Source: Mycolicibacterium frederiksbergense
GTDB lineage: Bacteria; Actinomycetota; Actinomycetes; Mycobacteriales; Mycobacteriaceae
DNA: 64,000 bases
Reading direction: 5' to 3'
Assembly (NCBI RefSeq): GCF_012223425.1
Contig: NZ_CP038799.1
Coordinates: 2,852,001 to 2,916,000, forward strand
Position numbers and translations under genes: made by a program. The notes under the pieces are model-generated. The model made no database searches. It saw only the letters and a list, made by a program, of their open reading frames with translations, and was not told the DNA's origin. This document shows, in pieces, positions 1-9,412 of this stretch; position 1 is the first letter of the stretch; every line of letters starts with the position of its first letter.

Positions 1-1
1 T

Positions 2-979
2 CGCAAGTACGCCGAGGCCGCCGGCTACGGCGTCGACATCAACGGCAGCGCCTATTCGTTCGACTACATGATGCGCGAGGCCGCCGGTGAGGTGCCGCTC
101 TCGGCGCTGGACTGGGAGTGCCAGTACGGCAACAATCACGGCCGCCTCGGCAGCGTCGACCAGACTTATGTCGCCGCGGCGCTGCGGACCGGGAACGTGC
201 AACTGCGACCGCTCACCGAGGTGACCGGTATCCGTCAGGAACCCTCGGGCGAGTACGTGGTGTCCATTCGCGAGATCGACCGCTGGGGCAAGGAGCTCAC
301 CCGTGATGAGATCGGTTGTGAGCAGCTCTATCTGGCCGCGGGTGTGCTGGGCACCACGCACCTGCTGTTACGCGCCCGGGAGAACGGGGATCTGGCCAAC
401 CTGAACGACGAGGTCGGCAACGGCTACGGCAACAACGGTGACATCATGGTGTCGCACAACACCGCCGAACCGGTGGGCACCCAGCAGTCCCTGCTCGGCA
501 TGATCAACCTGGACGGTCGCGCCGACCCGGAAAATCCGGTGTACGCCAGCATGTTCTCGCTACCGCTGCCGCTGGAGACGAATGCGCTGGGCTACTACGC
601 CATGGTGCGAACCGGTGACCGGGCGACGATCAGCTATGACCGGCAGTCGGACTCCGTCGGCATCGACTGGCCGCAGAGTCACACCGACCATCTGATCGAG
701 CGTGCGCGGCTGGTATTCGACCGGGTGACCCAGGCCAACGGGGTCGACTACCGCGACGACCTGTTCGAAGGAAAGGCCTTCGCGCCCAACACTGTCCACC
801 CGTTGGGTGGTTGTGTGCGCGGGGCGGCGACCGACCTGTTCGGGCGCGTCAACGGTCACGAGAAGCTGTACGTCAACGACGCGTCGCTGGTCCCCGGGTA
901 CATCGGTTGCAACCCGTTCATGTCCATCACTGCGCTCGCCGAACGCAACATCGAAGCCATCCTGGCCGGGCGCCGCTAG
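2..979 (+). CDS. GMC-family oxidoreductase (cholesterol-oxidase-like), C-terminal part
   Basis: The reading frame is already open at base 2, so the N-terminal FAD-binding part lies outside the window. The visible 325 residues carry the usual C-terminal half of glucose-methanol-choline/cholesterol oxidase-type flavoenzymes. These are a HPLGGC motif (histidine of the active site) and, near the end, a NDASLVPGYIGCNPFMSI block of the kind that closes the FAD site and ends in an ALAERNIEAIL helix. The family oxidises alcohols or sterols with FAD; the substrate here cannot be read. The gene ends tail-to-tail with embC, overlapping it by a few bases, where embA would be expected in M. tuberculosis. 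Family assignment is firm, substrate unknown. Confidence 0.85.
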   Translation, partial: RKYAEAAGYGVDINGSAYSFDYMMREAAGEVPLSALDWECQYGNNHGRLGSVDQTYVAAALRTGNVQLRPLTEVTGIRQEPSGEYVVSIREIDRWGKELTRDEIGCEQLYLAAGVLGTTHLLLRARENGDLANLNDEVGNGYGNNGDIMVSHNTAEPVGTQQSLLGMINLDGRADPENPVYASMFSLPLPLETNALGYYAMVRTGDRATISYDRQSDSVGIDWPQSHTDHLIERARLVFDRVTQANGVDYRDDLFEGKAFAPNTVHPLGGCVRGAATDLFGRVNGHEKLYVNDASLVPGYIGCNPFMSITALAERNIEAILAGRR

Positions 980-3900
980 CTGGGCCGCAGCGGCGCCGGG
1001 CTCCACAACCCGCTTCGGGTGGCGGTGCCGAGTTCCAGTTCCGCGGTCTTCGCGTTCGGGTAGAACTGCCGAAGTTGTTGCAGGGAACCCCAATCGCGGA
1101 ACCAGTCACCCTCCAGGTACGTCGGCACCGGGACGGCCCGCAGCAGCAACTCGGTGATGCCCAGCGGCCCGCCGCCCAAGTAGTCCATCACCGGCGAGTT
1201 GGCCTCCGCCCCGAACCGGTCCGGCAGGATGCGCCACTTGGGCACCTCGGTGACGCCGTACCGGTGGAAGAACGGCCGCTGACACGGGAAGGCAAGTCCG
1301 ACAAGCCAGTCCAGCATGACCGGATCGGTGGACCCGACGACATCCTGCAGGCTGCGCAGTTCCGGGATGCGCGGCGGGGTGACGGCGATCCAGTGCTGGG
1401 GAGACAGGTCGTCATCGGAGGCCACCAGCCGCACCCGGGTGGCCTGCTCGGGGATCGCGGACATCGGGGCGCGCAGATTGCGCCACGCGGGCACGGCCCC
1501 GACATCGGCGAAACCGATGGTCCCACCGGGCTTTCCGTTGGCGGCCTGCTCCTCGGTGGCCCACTGCACCAGGACCTCGTTGGCGTCGAAGCGGCCGGCC
1601 GCCGACACCACCAGCAGCGGACCGCGATCACCGCTCGGGGGCAGCCGGTACCAGGCCGAGCGCAGCGTCGCAGGGGCCTGGGGTCCGGCCCGCCAGCTGC
1701 CCAGCACCGGGGTGCGGGCCGGGTCGAGGTTGTAGGGCAGGCGGGCCTGCGAACCGTTCACGCCGGCCGCGGCGGTGGTGCCGCCCTCGGTGCCGGGCTC
1801 GCTGCCGGACTCGTCGCTGTCCTCGGAGTCGGCGAAATTACTGGAACCGGGCTGCTCGGACACCGAGTCCGCGGAGATGTCGGACGGAATCCCGTCGGGA
1901 CGGAAGTTCTGCGCGGTGCCGGCGCCCAGCGCCTCGCCGACCGGCTCGTCGATCGGGGTGAGCATCCCGACGTTCGGGTCCTGCTCGACCATCACATCGG
2001 TGGCCAGCCCACAGGTCTTGCCGCGCAACGCATCCAGATTGGAACGCCCGACCGACCACGCCGGGTACTGCGCCGTGACCGCCAGCGTCAGTGAGATCAC
2101 CTGGAACAGCACCACCGCCCACGTCACGACGGCCAGCGGGGCGCCGGTGAACCGGGTCCAGGGCCGCTCCCGATCCTCGCCGCCGGCGAAATGCAGCCAG
2201 GCCGCCACCAGCAGGGCCAGCACCGACAGGCCCAGCAGCATCGTGGTGAACCCGAACTTCCACTCCGGGAACTCATTCGACCACGGGACGCCGAAGTTCG
2301 ACACGTACCACCAGCCGTTGACAGTGGCGAACGACAGTGCGGTCACGAACAACACCACGGCGGTGACCACGGTGCGGTTGCGTTTGGACTTCATGGCCGT
2401 CGCGGCGATGGCCACCGCGGCCAGCGCGCCCAACGAGCCCGCCAGGCCGGCGAACACGCCGAAGTGATGCGTCCACTTGGTGGGGGTGAACATCAGCGAC
2501 AGGAACGAGATGACGGTGATCCCGATCATGCGCTGCGCGGGTCCGATCGCGGTGCCGGGAATGCGCCCCTTACGCAACGTCATTGCCACCGCGATGGCCA
2601 CGGCCAGCAGCAGCATGAGGACCGCGAAACGCCGGGCCACCGAACCGTCGGGGCTGGTGGTGAACAACCGGGAGTAGCGGATGTGTTCGTCGAACCAGGC
2701 CAGGCTGGGCCCGATGGTGGACTTGAACGAGCTGGCCTGCAGCTCGCCGACCAGCGTCTGGTCCCGGAAGATCAGGAAGATGGTGACGGTGCCTGCGGCG
2801 GCGATGGGCGCCAGTAGCGCGGCGTAGCCGAAGCGTGAGACATGGGCGGCCACAATCGTTCGCAGTGGGCCGACGGCGACCAGCAGCGCGCCGACCGCGG
2901 CGATGCCGGTGGGCCCGGAGAACAGCGTCAGCGCCCCGATGATGATGGCCACCGCCACCGGCAGCAGCCTGCTGGTCGCCACGCCGCGCTCCACCGAGCA
3001 CCAGGTCAGCAGGATGCCGACGGCGATGATCGGCTCGGGCCGCAGGCCATTGTTCAGCGGCAGCCAGAACGCCAGGAACATTGCGGCCGCGGTCCAGGCC
3101 GCGGGGCGGCTCTTCTTGACCGCCGCCCCGAGCCGCGGGATCACCTCGCGGCTGATGATCCACCAGCAGGCCAGCCCCATCAGCAGGGTGGGCAGCCGCA
3201 CCCAGATGCTGGCGGTGGACACCTGGGCCCACAGCGCGAGCAGGTCGTAGTACCAGCCGAACGGCGCCTCCGGGGTGCCGAACCAGCGGTAGTAGTTGGC
3301 CATGTAACCGGCGTGCTCGGAGACGCGGGCCATGGTCAGGATGTAGCCGTCGTCGGCGGTATTGGCGCCGACGAAATGCCACCACACCAGCAGCGCGGCC
3401 ACCAGTGCATCGAGCTTGGTCAGCGACCACCAGCGCTGTGGCAGGAAACGGCGATGCCGCATGCCGTCGGCGACGTCCAGGCGGTGCAGCGCGACCAGCG
3501 CCGCGATCGTCATCACGACACCCAGCACCATCACCAGCGTCTTGAGCAGCGTGGGTGAGCTGCTGTACCGGGTGTCGATGGTCGCGGAGAGTTCCAGGCC
3601 GGGCGGCGCCGGGCCGGCCAGGTCGGTGTACACGCCGACGATCTGCGGGCGGAAGTCGTAGCCGCCGCGTTCGCCGCGCAGCGGCTCACCCGGATTCTCG
3701 TCATCGGGCCCGGCGGTCAGGCCGATGAACTCGGCGGTCACCTTGTCCGCGTGCGCGGTGAACGTCAGTTCGCGGCAGGCCGGGCTGAGCACCTCACTCA
3801 GCGGTGCGCTGACCACCGGGGTGTTGCGCACGATGACCAGCAGCTCGTTGTTGACCCGCTCGATGAGCAGCCCGCGGTCGACGGCCTTGGGCGCCTGCTT

Positions 3901-4191
3901 GGGCACCGTGGACAACAGCACGTTGCGCGTACCGGTGAGATCGGCGGCCGCGGCGCACGGGATGGTGATGTTCAGGTCGGTCGCGACATAGCCGATCAGC
4001 GGTGCGTCGACGCTGTCCAGCGTCCCGTCCTGCGGCCAGTTCAGCGTCGCGGTGGTCTCGGTGACGGGCAGGAACGGGGTGGCGATGGCCAGGATCGTGC
4101 CGAGCAACCCGGCGACGACAGCGACCAGTCTGGTGGTGCGGTGATTGGCCGGCGCGTCGTTCACGGAGCTAGATGCTAGTTGTCCGGCCAT
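976..4191 (-). CDS. embC: Arabinosyltransferase EmbC
   Basis: Membrane GT-C arabinosyltransferase that uses decaprenyl-phosphoarabinose to extend the arabinan of lipoarabinomannan; the family is the target of ethambutol. About 1071 residues, the normal Emb length. The N-terminal half is a multi-span membrane domain with the DD pair in ANTADDGYIL (about residues 280-281) in the expected catalytic loop. The C-terminal periplasmic part ends in the conserved TATRSGLWSPAPLR block. Sequence detail (NDAPANHRTTRL, PLIGYVATDLNIT) is EmbC-like rather than EmbA/EmbB. Start: ATG at 4191 shares one base with the aftA stop (TGATG), giving translational coupling; a TTG one codon upstream is possible. embA and embB do not follow; a convergent oxidoreductase does. 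Confidence 0.95.
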   Translation of the reverse strand: MAGQLASSSVNDAPANHRTTRLVAVVAGLLGTILAIATPFLPVTETTATLNWPQDGTLDSVDAPLIGYVATDLNITIPCAAAADLTGTRNVLLSTVPKQAPKAVDRGLLIERVNNELLVIVRNTPVVSAPLSEVLSPACRELTFTAHADKVTAEFIGLTAGPDDENPGEPLRGERGGYDFRPQIVGVYTDLAGPAPPGLELSATIDTRYSSSPTLLKTLVMVLGVVMTIAALVALHRLDVADGMRHRRFLPQRWWSLTKLDALVAALLVWWHFVGANTADDGYILTMARVSEHAGYMANYYRWFGTPEAPFGWYYDLLALWAQVSTASIWVRLPTLLMGLACWWIISREVIPRLGAAVKKSRPAAWTAAAMFLAFWLPLNNGLRPEPIIAVGILLTWCSVERGVATSRLLPVAVAIIIGALTLFSGPTGIAAVGALLVAVGPLRTIVAAHVSRFGYAALLAPIAAAGTVTIFLIFRDQTLVGELQASSFKSTIGPSLAWFDEHIRYSRLFTTSPDGSVARRFAVLMLLLAVAIAVAMTLRKGRIPGTAIGPAQRMIGITVISFLSLMFTPTKWTHHFGVFAGLAGSLGALAAVAIAATAMKSKRNRTVVTAVVLFVTALSFATVNGWWYVSNFGVPWSNEFPEWKFGFTTMLLGLSVLALLVAAWLHFAGGEDRERPWTRFTGAPLAVVTWAVVLFQVISLTLAVTAQYPAWSVGRSNLDALRGKTCGLATDVMVEQDPNVGMLTPIDEPVGEALGAGTAQNFRPDGIPSDISADSVSEQPGSSNFADSEDSDESGSEPGTEGGTTAAAGVNGSQARLPYNLDPARTPVLGSWRAGPQAPATLRSAWYRLPPSGDRGPLLVVSAAGRFDANEVLVQWATEEQAANGKPGGTIGFADVGAVPAWRNLRAPMSAIPEQATRVRLVASDDDLSPQHWIAVTPPRIPELRSLQDVVGSTDPVMLDWLVGLAFPCQRPFFHRYGVTEVPKWRILPDRFGAEANSPVMDYLGGGPLGITELLLRAVPVPTYLEGDWFRDWGSLQQLRQFYPNAKTAELELGTATRSGLWSPAPLRPS

Positions 4192-6044
4192 CAACCACCC
4201 GCCTGCGGTTTACGGATGGCCAGAACGAACGGACCGTCGGTGGACACATCCCAGCGCGGATCTTCGAACAGCGCCGCATTCAACTCGACCTGATACCGCT
4301 TGACGTTCGGCTGGTTCGGATAGACGTCCGAGGCCAGCCGCAGCGTGTAGCTGTCCGGACCGCCGCGGCGCATCAGGAACACCGTGGGTGCCTGCCAGGG
4401 CAGCTGGTCCAGCGCGGTGATGAACTCCTCGGGCGTGCCGAGCAGCGCCCAGCTCTCGATGGCCGCCGAGCGGGCCTCGAACTGCGCCAACGGGTTTGCG
4501 TAGTGCGAGGTGAGGCCCTGGAAGCCGTAGTACGGGTAGTAGGACAGGAAGCTGTAGTCCGCGGTCATCACGACGGTCTCGCTGCGCGGCACGCCGGTCA
4601 CCTGCAGAATCCGCTCGTCGAGTGCGCGGTAGTACTGCTCCGCGCCGGGCGGGCGCCGGTCGGCGCGCTCGCCGTAGCCGTCGGTGTCGGTGTAGGCGAC
4701 GTTGATGTCGGTGCGCAGCACATCGGGGATGTCCTGGCTGAAGGTGACCGCCCCGATGGCGCCGATGGTCGCGGCGATCGCCACCACGTGCCGGCCCGGG
4801 TGCTGGTAGCGGGCCACGACGGCCTGCGCCACCCAGATGAACCCGAATGTGCCCGCGGCGGCCAACAGCACCGACAGCGTGGGCTGCAGGCGGAAGGACA
4901 GCAGGGTGGTGCCGACCAGCGTGGTCAGCATGGACAGCAGCGACCAGGCGTAGACGGCCAGCACCCCGACGGTCAGACCGCCGGCGCGGGTGGAGGTGCG
5001 GGCGTACACGACGAGCCAGATGGTGCCGAGCATGCACAGCGCGCCCAGCAGGGTGAAGTCCAGCATCGGGAAGGTCAGCTCGGCGCCGTCCATCGGCAGG
5101 TAGTGCTGGGCGGTGCCGCTGTCGGCCGGTTCCCCGCGGGCGGCGGCCAGCAGGTAGGGGCCCCAGGTGATGAGCGCCAGCGCGCCGGCGATGACACCCA
5201 TGACGGTCAGTCGCAGCAGCGGCGCGATGCTGCGGCGCGTGATTGCCAGCAGCAGCGCCATCAGGGTGACCGTGAACGCCGCGTAAGCCAGCAGCAGGGT
5301 GTAGAACAGCGCGGCCATGCCGAGGAAGAGCCCGACGCCGACAACGGCGCCCCAGGGGGTTTTGTCCGACCGCTTGAGCCCCGACCACGCCAGCACGAAG
5401 ATCGGTGGCAGCAGCACGGTGATCACGGCGGCGTACGGCTCGGCCGACGTGTAGGCCAGCGTCACCGCCGCGGTGGCGGTGGACACCGCGAGCGCGATCT
5501 CGAAACGCAGCATCGCCGACCACAGCACCAGCGCGACCGCGATCGCCGCGGTGATCGAGATGATCGCCCACGGCTTGAACATCTCCCAGGCGGGCATGCC
5601 GGTCAGATCGGCGAGCCGACCGCCGATCCAGAACCAGCCCGCCGGATAGAACGGCGGCAGGCCGATGTAGGTCATATCGTGCAGTGCGGGACTGTCGGCC
5701 AGCCTGGTCAGGTATTCCGTGCGGAACTGCTGATCCACCGAGATGCCGAACAGATACAGCCGGGTGGCGCCGAGCGGCATCGCCAGGGTGACCACCGAGA
5801 ACGCCGACAGGAAGACCACGGCGGCGATCCGCGCCAGCAGGTGGCGGCCGTGGCGCCACAGTGCGCCGGCGGCGAAAACGCCGGCCAAGCAGGCGAACTG
5901 GCCCACCGTGGTGAGCGCATGCAGCTGGTTGGACGAGTTGTAGGCGGGCCACTCGACGCGGGCGATCGCCAGCAGGGCGACCACGGTGAGGAGCGCGGCA
6001 GTGACGGCCGCGGCCACCATCTGGCCGGCGGTCCTGAGGATCAT
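4191..6044 (-). CDS. aftA: Galactan 5-O-arabinofuranosyltransferase AftA
   Basis: AftA adds the first arabinofuranose to the galactan chain of the cell-wall arabinogalactan, using decaprenyl-phosphoarabinose in the outer leaflet of the plasma membrane. The 617-residue product has about a dozen hydrophobic spans followed by a soluble C-terminal domain, and begins with a membrane span. The YNSSNQLHALTTVGQFACL segment and the position between dprE2 and embC match AftA (Rv3792). Length is close to the family's (about 610-640). It starts 37 bases after dprE2 and its stop overlaps the embC start, so the genes are probably one transcript. Confidence 0.93.
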   Translation of the reverse strand: MILRTAGQMVAAAVTAALLTVVALLAIARVEWPAYNSSNQLHALTTVGQFACLAGVFAAGALWRHGRHLLARIAAVVFLSAFSVVTLAMPLGATRLYLFGISVDQQFRTEYLTRLADSPALHDMTYIGLPPFYPAGWFWIGGRLADLTGMPAWEMFKPWAIISITAAIAVALVLWSAMLRFEIALAVSTATAAVTLAYTSAEPYAAVITVLLPPIFVLAWSGLKRSDKTPWGAVVGVGLFLGMAALFYTLLLAYAAFTVTLMALLLAITRRSIAPLLRLTVMGVIAGALALITWGPYLLAAARGEPADSGTAQHYLPMDGAELTFPMLDFTLLGALCMLGTIWLVVYARTSTRAGGLTVGVLAVYAWSLLSMLTTLVGTTLLSFRLQPTLSVLLAAAGTFGFIWVAQAVVARYQHPGRHVVAIAATIGAIGAVTFSQDIPDVLRTDINVAYTDTDGYGERADRRPPGAEQYYRALDERILQVTGVPRSETVVMTADYSFLSYYPYYGFQGLTSHYANPLAQFEARSAAIESWALLGTPEEFITALDQLPWQAPTVFLMRRGGPDSYTLRLASDVYPNQPNVKRYQVELNAALFEDPRWDVSTDGPFVLAIRKPQAGG

Positions 6045-6081
6045 TTCCCGGGTCGCTTCGCTCCCGCCCTCCGGCGAACCA

Positions 6082-6861
6082 TCAGAAGGGCAGCTTGCGG
6101 AAGATGGGCCGCGGGATGTGCCGCAGCACCGACATCAGCACCCGCACCTGGCCGGGCGCCCACACCAGGTCCTTACCCTTGGCCGCCGAGGTGACGGCCA
6201 GTTCGGCGACGTCCTCCTTGTCGACGGTGAAGGGTGCTTCCTTGGCGCCGGTGGCCTTCCAGTGCTCCAGCGTGGTGGTGGTGCGCACCTGCCCGGGGCG
6301 GATCACCAGCACGTTGACCCCATACTCCCGCAGCGCCTCGCCGAGTCCGAGGTAGAAACCGTCCAGTCCGGCCTTGGTCGAGCCGTACACGAAGTTGGAG
6401 CGGCGCACCCGCTCACCGGCCACCGAGGACATCGCGATGATCTGTCCGAAGCCCTGCGCGCGTAGCTTCTCGCCGATCAGCACGCCGACCGATACCGCAG
6501 CGACGTAGTTGATCTGTGCGGTCAGTACCGCCTTGGCCTGGTTCTGCCACAGCTCCTCGGCGTCACCGAGCACCCCGAAGGCCACTACGGCGACGTCGAC
6601 ATCGCCGTTTGCCCACGCCTTTTCGATGACCGCGGGATGCGATGCGGTGTCCAGTGCATCGAAGTCCAGGTACTCGACCGACTTGGCGCCGGCGGCCTGC
6701 AGCTGCGCGATCGCGGCGTCCCTCTTGGGGGCACCGGGCAGGTCGGCCAGGATGATCCGGGCCTTCGCGTTGCGCAGGTAGCGCTCGGCGATGGCCAAGG
6801 CGATCTCGGACGTTCCGCCCAGCAGCAGGATGGTCTGCGGGTTACCGGTGGCGTCGATCAT
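6082..6861 (-). CDS. dprE2: Decaprenylphosphoryl-2-keto-ribose reductase DprE2
   Basis: DprE2 reduces decaprenylphosphoryl-2-keto-erythro-pentofuranose with NADH to decaprenylphosphoryl-arabinose, the second step of DprE1/DprE2 epimerisation. The 259-residue protein is a short-chain dehydrogenase. It has a nucleotide-binding GGTSEIA loop (about 15-21), an AFGVLGD segment, Ser146, and a YGSTK pair (Tyr159, Lys163) forming the catalytic site. Length matches the M. tuberculosis protein (254). It sits 33 bases after dprE1 and 37 before aftA. Confidence 0.95.
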   Translation of the reverse strand: MIDATGNPQTILLLGGTSEIALAIAERYLRNAKARIILADLPGAPKRDAAIAQLQAAGAKSVEYLDFDALDTASHPAVIEKAWANGDVDVAVVAFGVLGDAEELWQNQAKAVLTAQINYVAAVSVGVLIGEKLRAQGFGQIIAMSSVAGERVRRSNFVYGSTKAGLDGFYLGLGEALREYGVNVLVIRPGQVRTTTTLEHWKATGAKEAPFTVDKEDVAELAVTSAAKGKDLVWAPGQVRVLMSVLRHIPRPIFRKLPF

Positions 6862-6894
6862 GTGGAGGTATGGCCTTTCTGGAGCAATTCGAGG

Positions 6895-8307
6895 CTAGAG
6901 CAGTTCGAGACGACGGGCCATGTCCGAGGCGAAGACGCCTTGCGGATCCGCCTTGCGGCGCACGGCGATCCATTCGTCCACTCGGGGGTACATCTTGTGG
7001 AAGTTCTCAGCGCTGACCCGGGAATCCTTGGCGGTGTAGACACGTCCGCCGAATTCCATGACGCGGCTGTCCAGTTCGTTGAGGAACTCGTTGACACCCG
7101 GCTTGTTCGGGAAGTCCATGGCGACGTTCCAGCCGGCCATCGGGAAGCTCAGCGGTGCCTTGTTGCCCGGGCCGAACAGTTTGAACACGTTCAGCGCCGA
7201 GTAGTGACCCTGAGTCTGGATCCACCGGATGATGGCCTTGAAGTCCTCAAGGGCGTTCGGCGGCACCAGGAACTGGTGCTGCGCGAAACCTGCTGGACCG
7301 TAGGCCTTTTGCCATCCAGTGGTGATATCGAGCATGTGGTAGAACTGGGTCAGATTGACGATCTTGTTCTGGTAGTTTCCGCTGACCCGGTAGAACGCCT
7401 CGCCGACCAGGCCCAGTGACAGCTTGTTCATCACACTGACCGGGAAAAGGTTGGGCACCGCAGGCAGTTTCGGCGCGGTGAACTGCAACGGGTTCGCGGC
7501 CAGCTTCGGCGGCAGCTGATCCAGCTTGGCCAGGCTGCCCCGGCTGACGGCCGCCCGGCCCAGCTTCGGCGGCGGGTTGATCAGGTCGAACCAGGCGCTG
7601 GAGTAGGTGTAGTTGTCCTCGCTGCCGTCCTGGTGCACCGCCACGGTCTCGTCGAGATCAGCGGTGGCGATACCGTCGGCGATGAAGTACGCGGTCTCGG
7701 TGCGGGTCATGGCAATCCGGGCGCGGATCACGATGCCGGTCAAGCCGTTTCCGCCGATCGTGGCCCAGAACAGCGTCGCGTCCTTGTCGTCGGGGCCGCC
7801 CGACGGGGTGAGCGTGCGGACCTCGCCGTCGGCCATCAACAGGTCCAGCGACAGCACATGATTGCCGAAGCTCCCGGCGCTGTGGTGGTTCTTGCCGTGG
7901 ATGTCCGAGCCGATGGCGCCGCCGACGGTCACCTGCCGGGTGCCCGGGAGCACCGGGACCCAGAGCCCGAACGGCAGCGCGGTCTTCATCAACTGATCGA
8001 GGCTGACCCCGGCGTCCACATCGGCGATCGCGGTCTCCGAGGACAGCGAGTGGATGCGGTTCAACCGGGTCATGTCGACGACGATGCCGCCACCGTTGCA
8101 GGCGTGGTCACCGTAGGACCGGCCCAGGCCGCGGGCCACGATGCCGCGCCGCAGGTAGGACGGACTGGACGCGGAGGCATCGGCCACCTGCCGGACGGCG
8201 GCAGCGATCACCTCGACATCGGGGGTGGACAGCACCTGCGCCACGCTGGGCGCGGTCTGGCCGAACCCGGTGAGGGATCGGGGTGTGAGGGGAAGGTCGG
8301 TAGACAT
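6895..8307 (-). CDS. dprE1: Decaprenylphosphoryl-beta-D-ribose 2-oxidase DprE1
   Basis: FAD enzyme that oxidises the 2-hydroxyl of decaprenylphosphoryl-ribose; with DprE2 it makes the only arabinose donor for the envelope and is a major drug target. The 470-residue product has the oxygen-dependent FAD-binding fold: RGLGRSYGD, the LPGTRQVTVGGAIGSDIHGKN block, and the substrate domain with NVFKLFGPGNKAPLSFP. The position equivalent to M. tuberculosis Cys387, the residue attacked by benzothiazinones, is Ala396 here (GWNVAMDF instead of GWNICVDF; codon at 7120-7122). Catalysis does not need this cysteine. The gene starts 40 bases after gtrA and precedes dprE2. Confidence 0.96.
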   Translation of the reverse strand: MSTDLPLTPRSLTGFGQTAPSVAQVLSTPDVEVIAAAVRQVADASASSPSYLRRGIVARGLGRSYGDHACNGGGIVVDMTRLNRIHSLSSETAIADVDAGVSLDQLMKTALPFGLWVPVLPGTRQVTVGGAIGSDIHGKNHHSAGSFGNHVLSLDLLMADGEVRTLTPSGGPDDKDATLFWATIGGNGLTGIVIRARIAMTRTETAYFIADGIATADLDETVAVHQDGSEDNYTYSSAWFDLINPPPKLGRAAVSRGSLAKLDQLPPKLAANPLQFTAPKLPAVPNLFPVSVMNKLSLGLVGEAFYRVSGNYQNKIVNLTQFYHMLDITTGWQKAYGPAGFAQHQFLVPPNALEDFKAIIRWIQTQGHYSALNVFKLFGPGNKAPLSFPMAGWNVAMDFPNKPGVNEFLNELDSRVMEFGGRVYTAKDSRVSAENFHKMYPRVDEWIAVRRKADPQGVFASDMARRLELL

Positions 8308-8347
8308 ATCAGTGGCAGACGATACCGGTCGGGATACCGGGGCAGAT

Positions 8348-8758
8348 TCACCTCAGCCGGAATATCACGGCCCTCTGCACCACGAAGTTGATCACCGTCG
8401 CGGTGCCCTGCGCGATGACGAAAGCGGCCGGGACCTGCCACGACTGCCCGGCGAACTGCAGGTAGAACAGGTAATTGATGCCGACCTGAACGGCGTAGGT
8501 GAGCGCGTAGAGCGCCATCACCGCGAGGAACCGGGCCCGGCTGGGTGCGGCCTGGAAGGTCCAGCGTCGGTTGATCAGGTACGCGGTGGTCGTACCGGCG
8601 ATGAAACTGAGCGTCTTGGCCAGGTTGACGTGCAGACCGAGCTTCAGCAGCAGGATGTAGAGCCCGAAGTCGACGACCGCCGACAGACCACCGGTGACGA
8701 TGAAACGGACCGCCTGGGTTGTGAGGCTCAGGGGAGCGTTATCCGGGGTGTCGGCCAC
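8348..8758 (-). CDS. GtrA-family small membrane protein (Rv3789-like)
   Basis: A 136-residue protein with four hydrophobic spans, typical of GtrA-like proteins. They include VRFIVTGGLSAVVDFGLYI at the N terminus and a basic FINRRWTF-like cytoplasmic loop (LINRRWTFQ). In M. tuberculosis the gene at this place (Rv3789) was first proposed as a decaprenyl-phosphoarabinose flippase and later linked to AftA interaction, so the exact role is unsettled. I chose the GTG at 8758 because upstream codons in the open frame are antisense to the divergent HD gene and look non-coding. It heads the leftward dprE1-dprE2-aftA-embC unit. Confidence 0.85.
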   Translation of the reverse strand: MADTPDNAPLSLTTQAVRFIVTGGLSAVVDFGLYILLLKLGLHVNLAKTLSFIAGTTTAYLINRRWTFQAAPSRARFLAVMALYALTYAVQVGINYLFYLQFAGQSWQVPAAFVIAQGTATVINFVVQRAVIFRLR

Positions 8759-8788
8759 GCGGGCAGCATACGGGGCGAGAATGGGCGG

Positions 8789-9412
8789 GTGACCGATCTG
8801 CTCGGCGAGTGGCGTGCACTCCTGACGCGCCACAGCGCGTCGCCGGATATCGCCGCCGTGGGTGCTGCGCTGCTGGCCCGCTGGTCTGAACCGCACCGCC
8901 GCTACCACGATGTGGGCCATCTGCTGGGTGTCCTGGACGCCGTCGATGACCTGGCCGGATTCGCCGAGGATCCGGATGCGGTGCGGCTGGCGGCCTGGTA
9001 TCACGACGCGGTCTATGCGGGCGCCCCCGATGACGAGGAGAACAGCGCGCGACTGGCCGAGACCGATCTGGGCACACTGGGACTGCCTGCCGGGCTGGTG
9101 GCCGAGGTGGCCCGGTTGGTGCGACTCACCGTCGAGCACGATCCGGGGCCCGCGGACCGCAACGGGCAGGTGCTCTCTGATGCGGACCTGGCAGTGCTGG
9201 CGCTGGCGCCCGAGGACTACCGCAGCAACACCGCCAAGGTGCGCGCCGAGTACAGCCACGTCTCCGATGACGACTTCCGGGCCGGGCGAGCGCGCGTCAT
9301 AGAGTCACTGCTGGCGGCTCCGGCGCTGTACCGCACACCGGACGCGCGGCGACTGTGGGAGGACGCGGCCCGGCGGAATCTGTCCTCGGAACTGCGCACC
9401 CTCAGCGAGTGA
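8789..9412 (+). CDS. HD-domain metal-dependent phosphohydrolase-like protein
   Basis: A 207-residue soluble protein. YHDVGHLLGVLD near residues 38-49 and AAWYHDAVY further on supply the paired His/Asp metal ligands of HD-superfamily hydrolases of the COG4339 type (predicted metal-dependent phosphohydrolases, substrate unknown). The GTG at 8789 is the only plausible start near the beginning of homology; the open frame upstream is antisense to gtrA. The 3' end overlaps the convergent MocR gene by 11 bases. Function inferred from motif only. Confidence 0.75.
   Translation: MTDLLGEWRALLTRHSASPDIAAVGAALLARWSEPHRRYHDVGHLLGVLDAVDDLAGFAEDPDAVRLAAWYHDAVYAGAPDDEENSARLAETDLGTLGLPAGLVAEVARLVRLTVEHDPGPADRNGQVLSDADLAVLALAPEDYRSNTAKVRAEYSHVSDDDFRAGRARVIESLLAAPALYRTPDARRLWEDAARRNLSSELRTLSE

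Noticed and set aside
4173..6194. 673-residue open frame antisense to aftA
   Set aside because: Arg/Gln/His-rich low-complexity translation typical of the antisense of a GC-rich gene; aftA on the other strand is clear.
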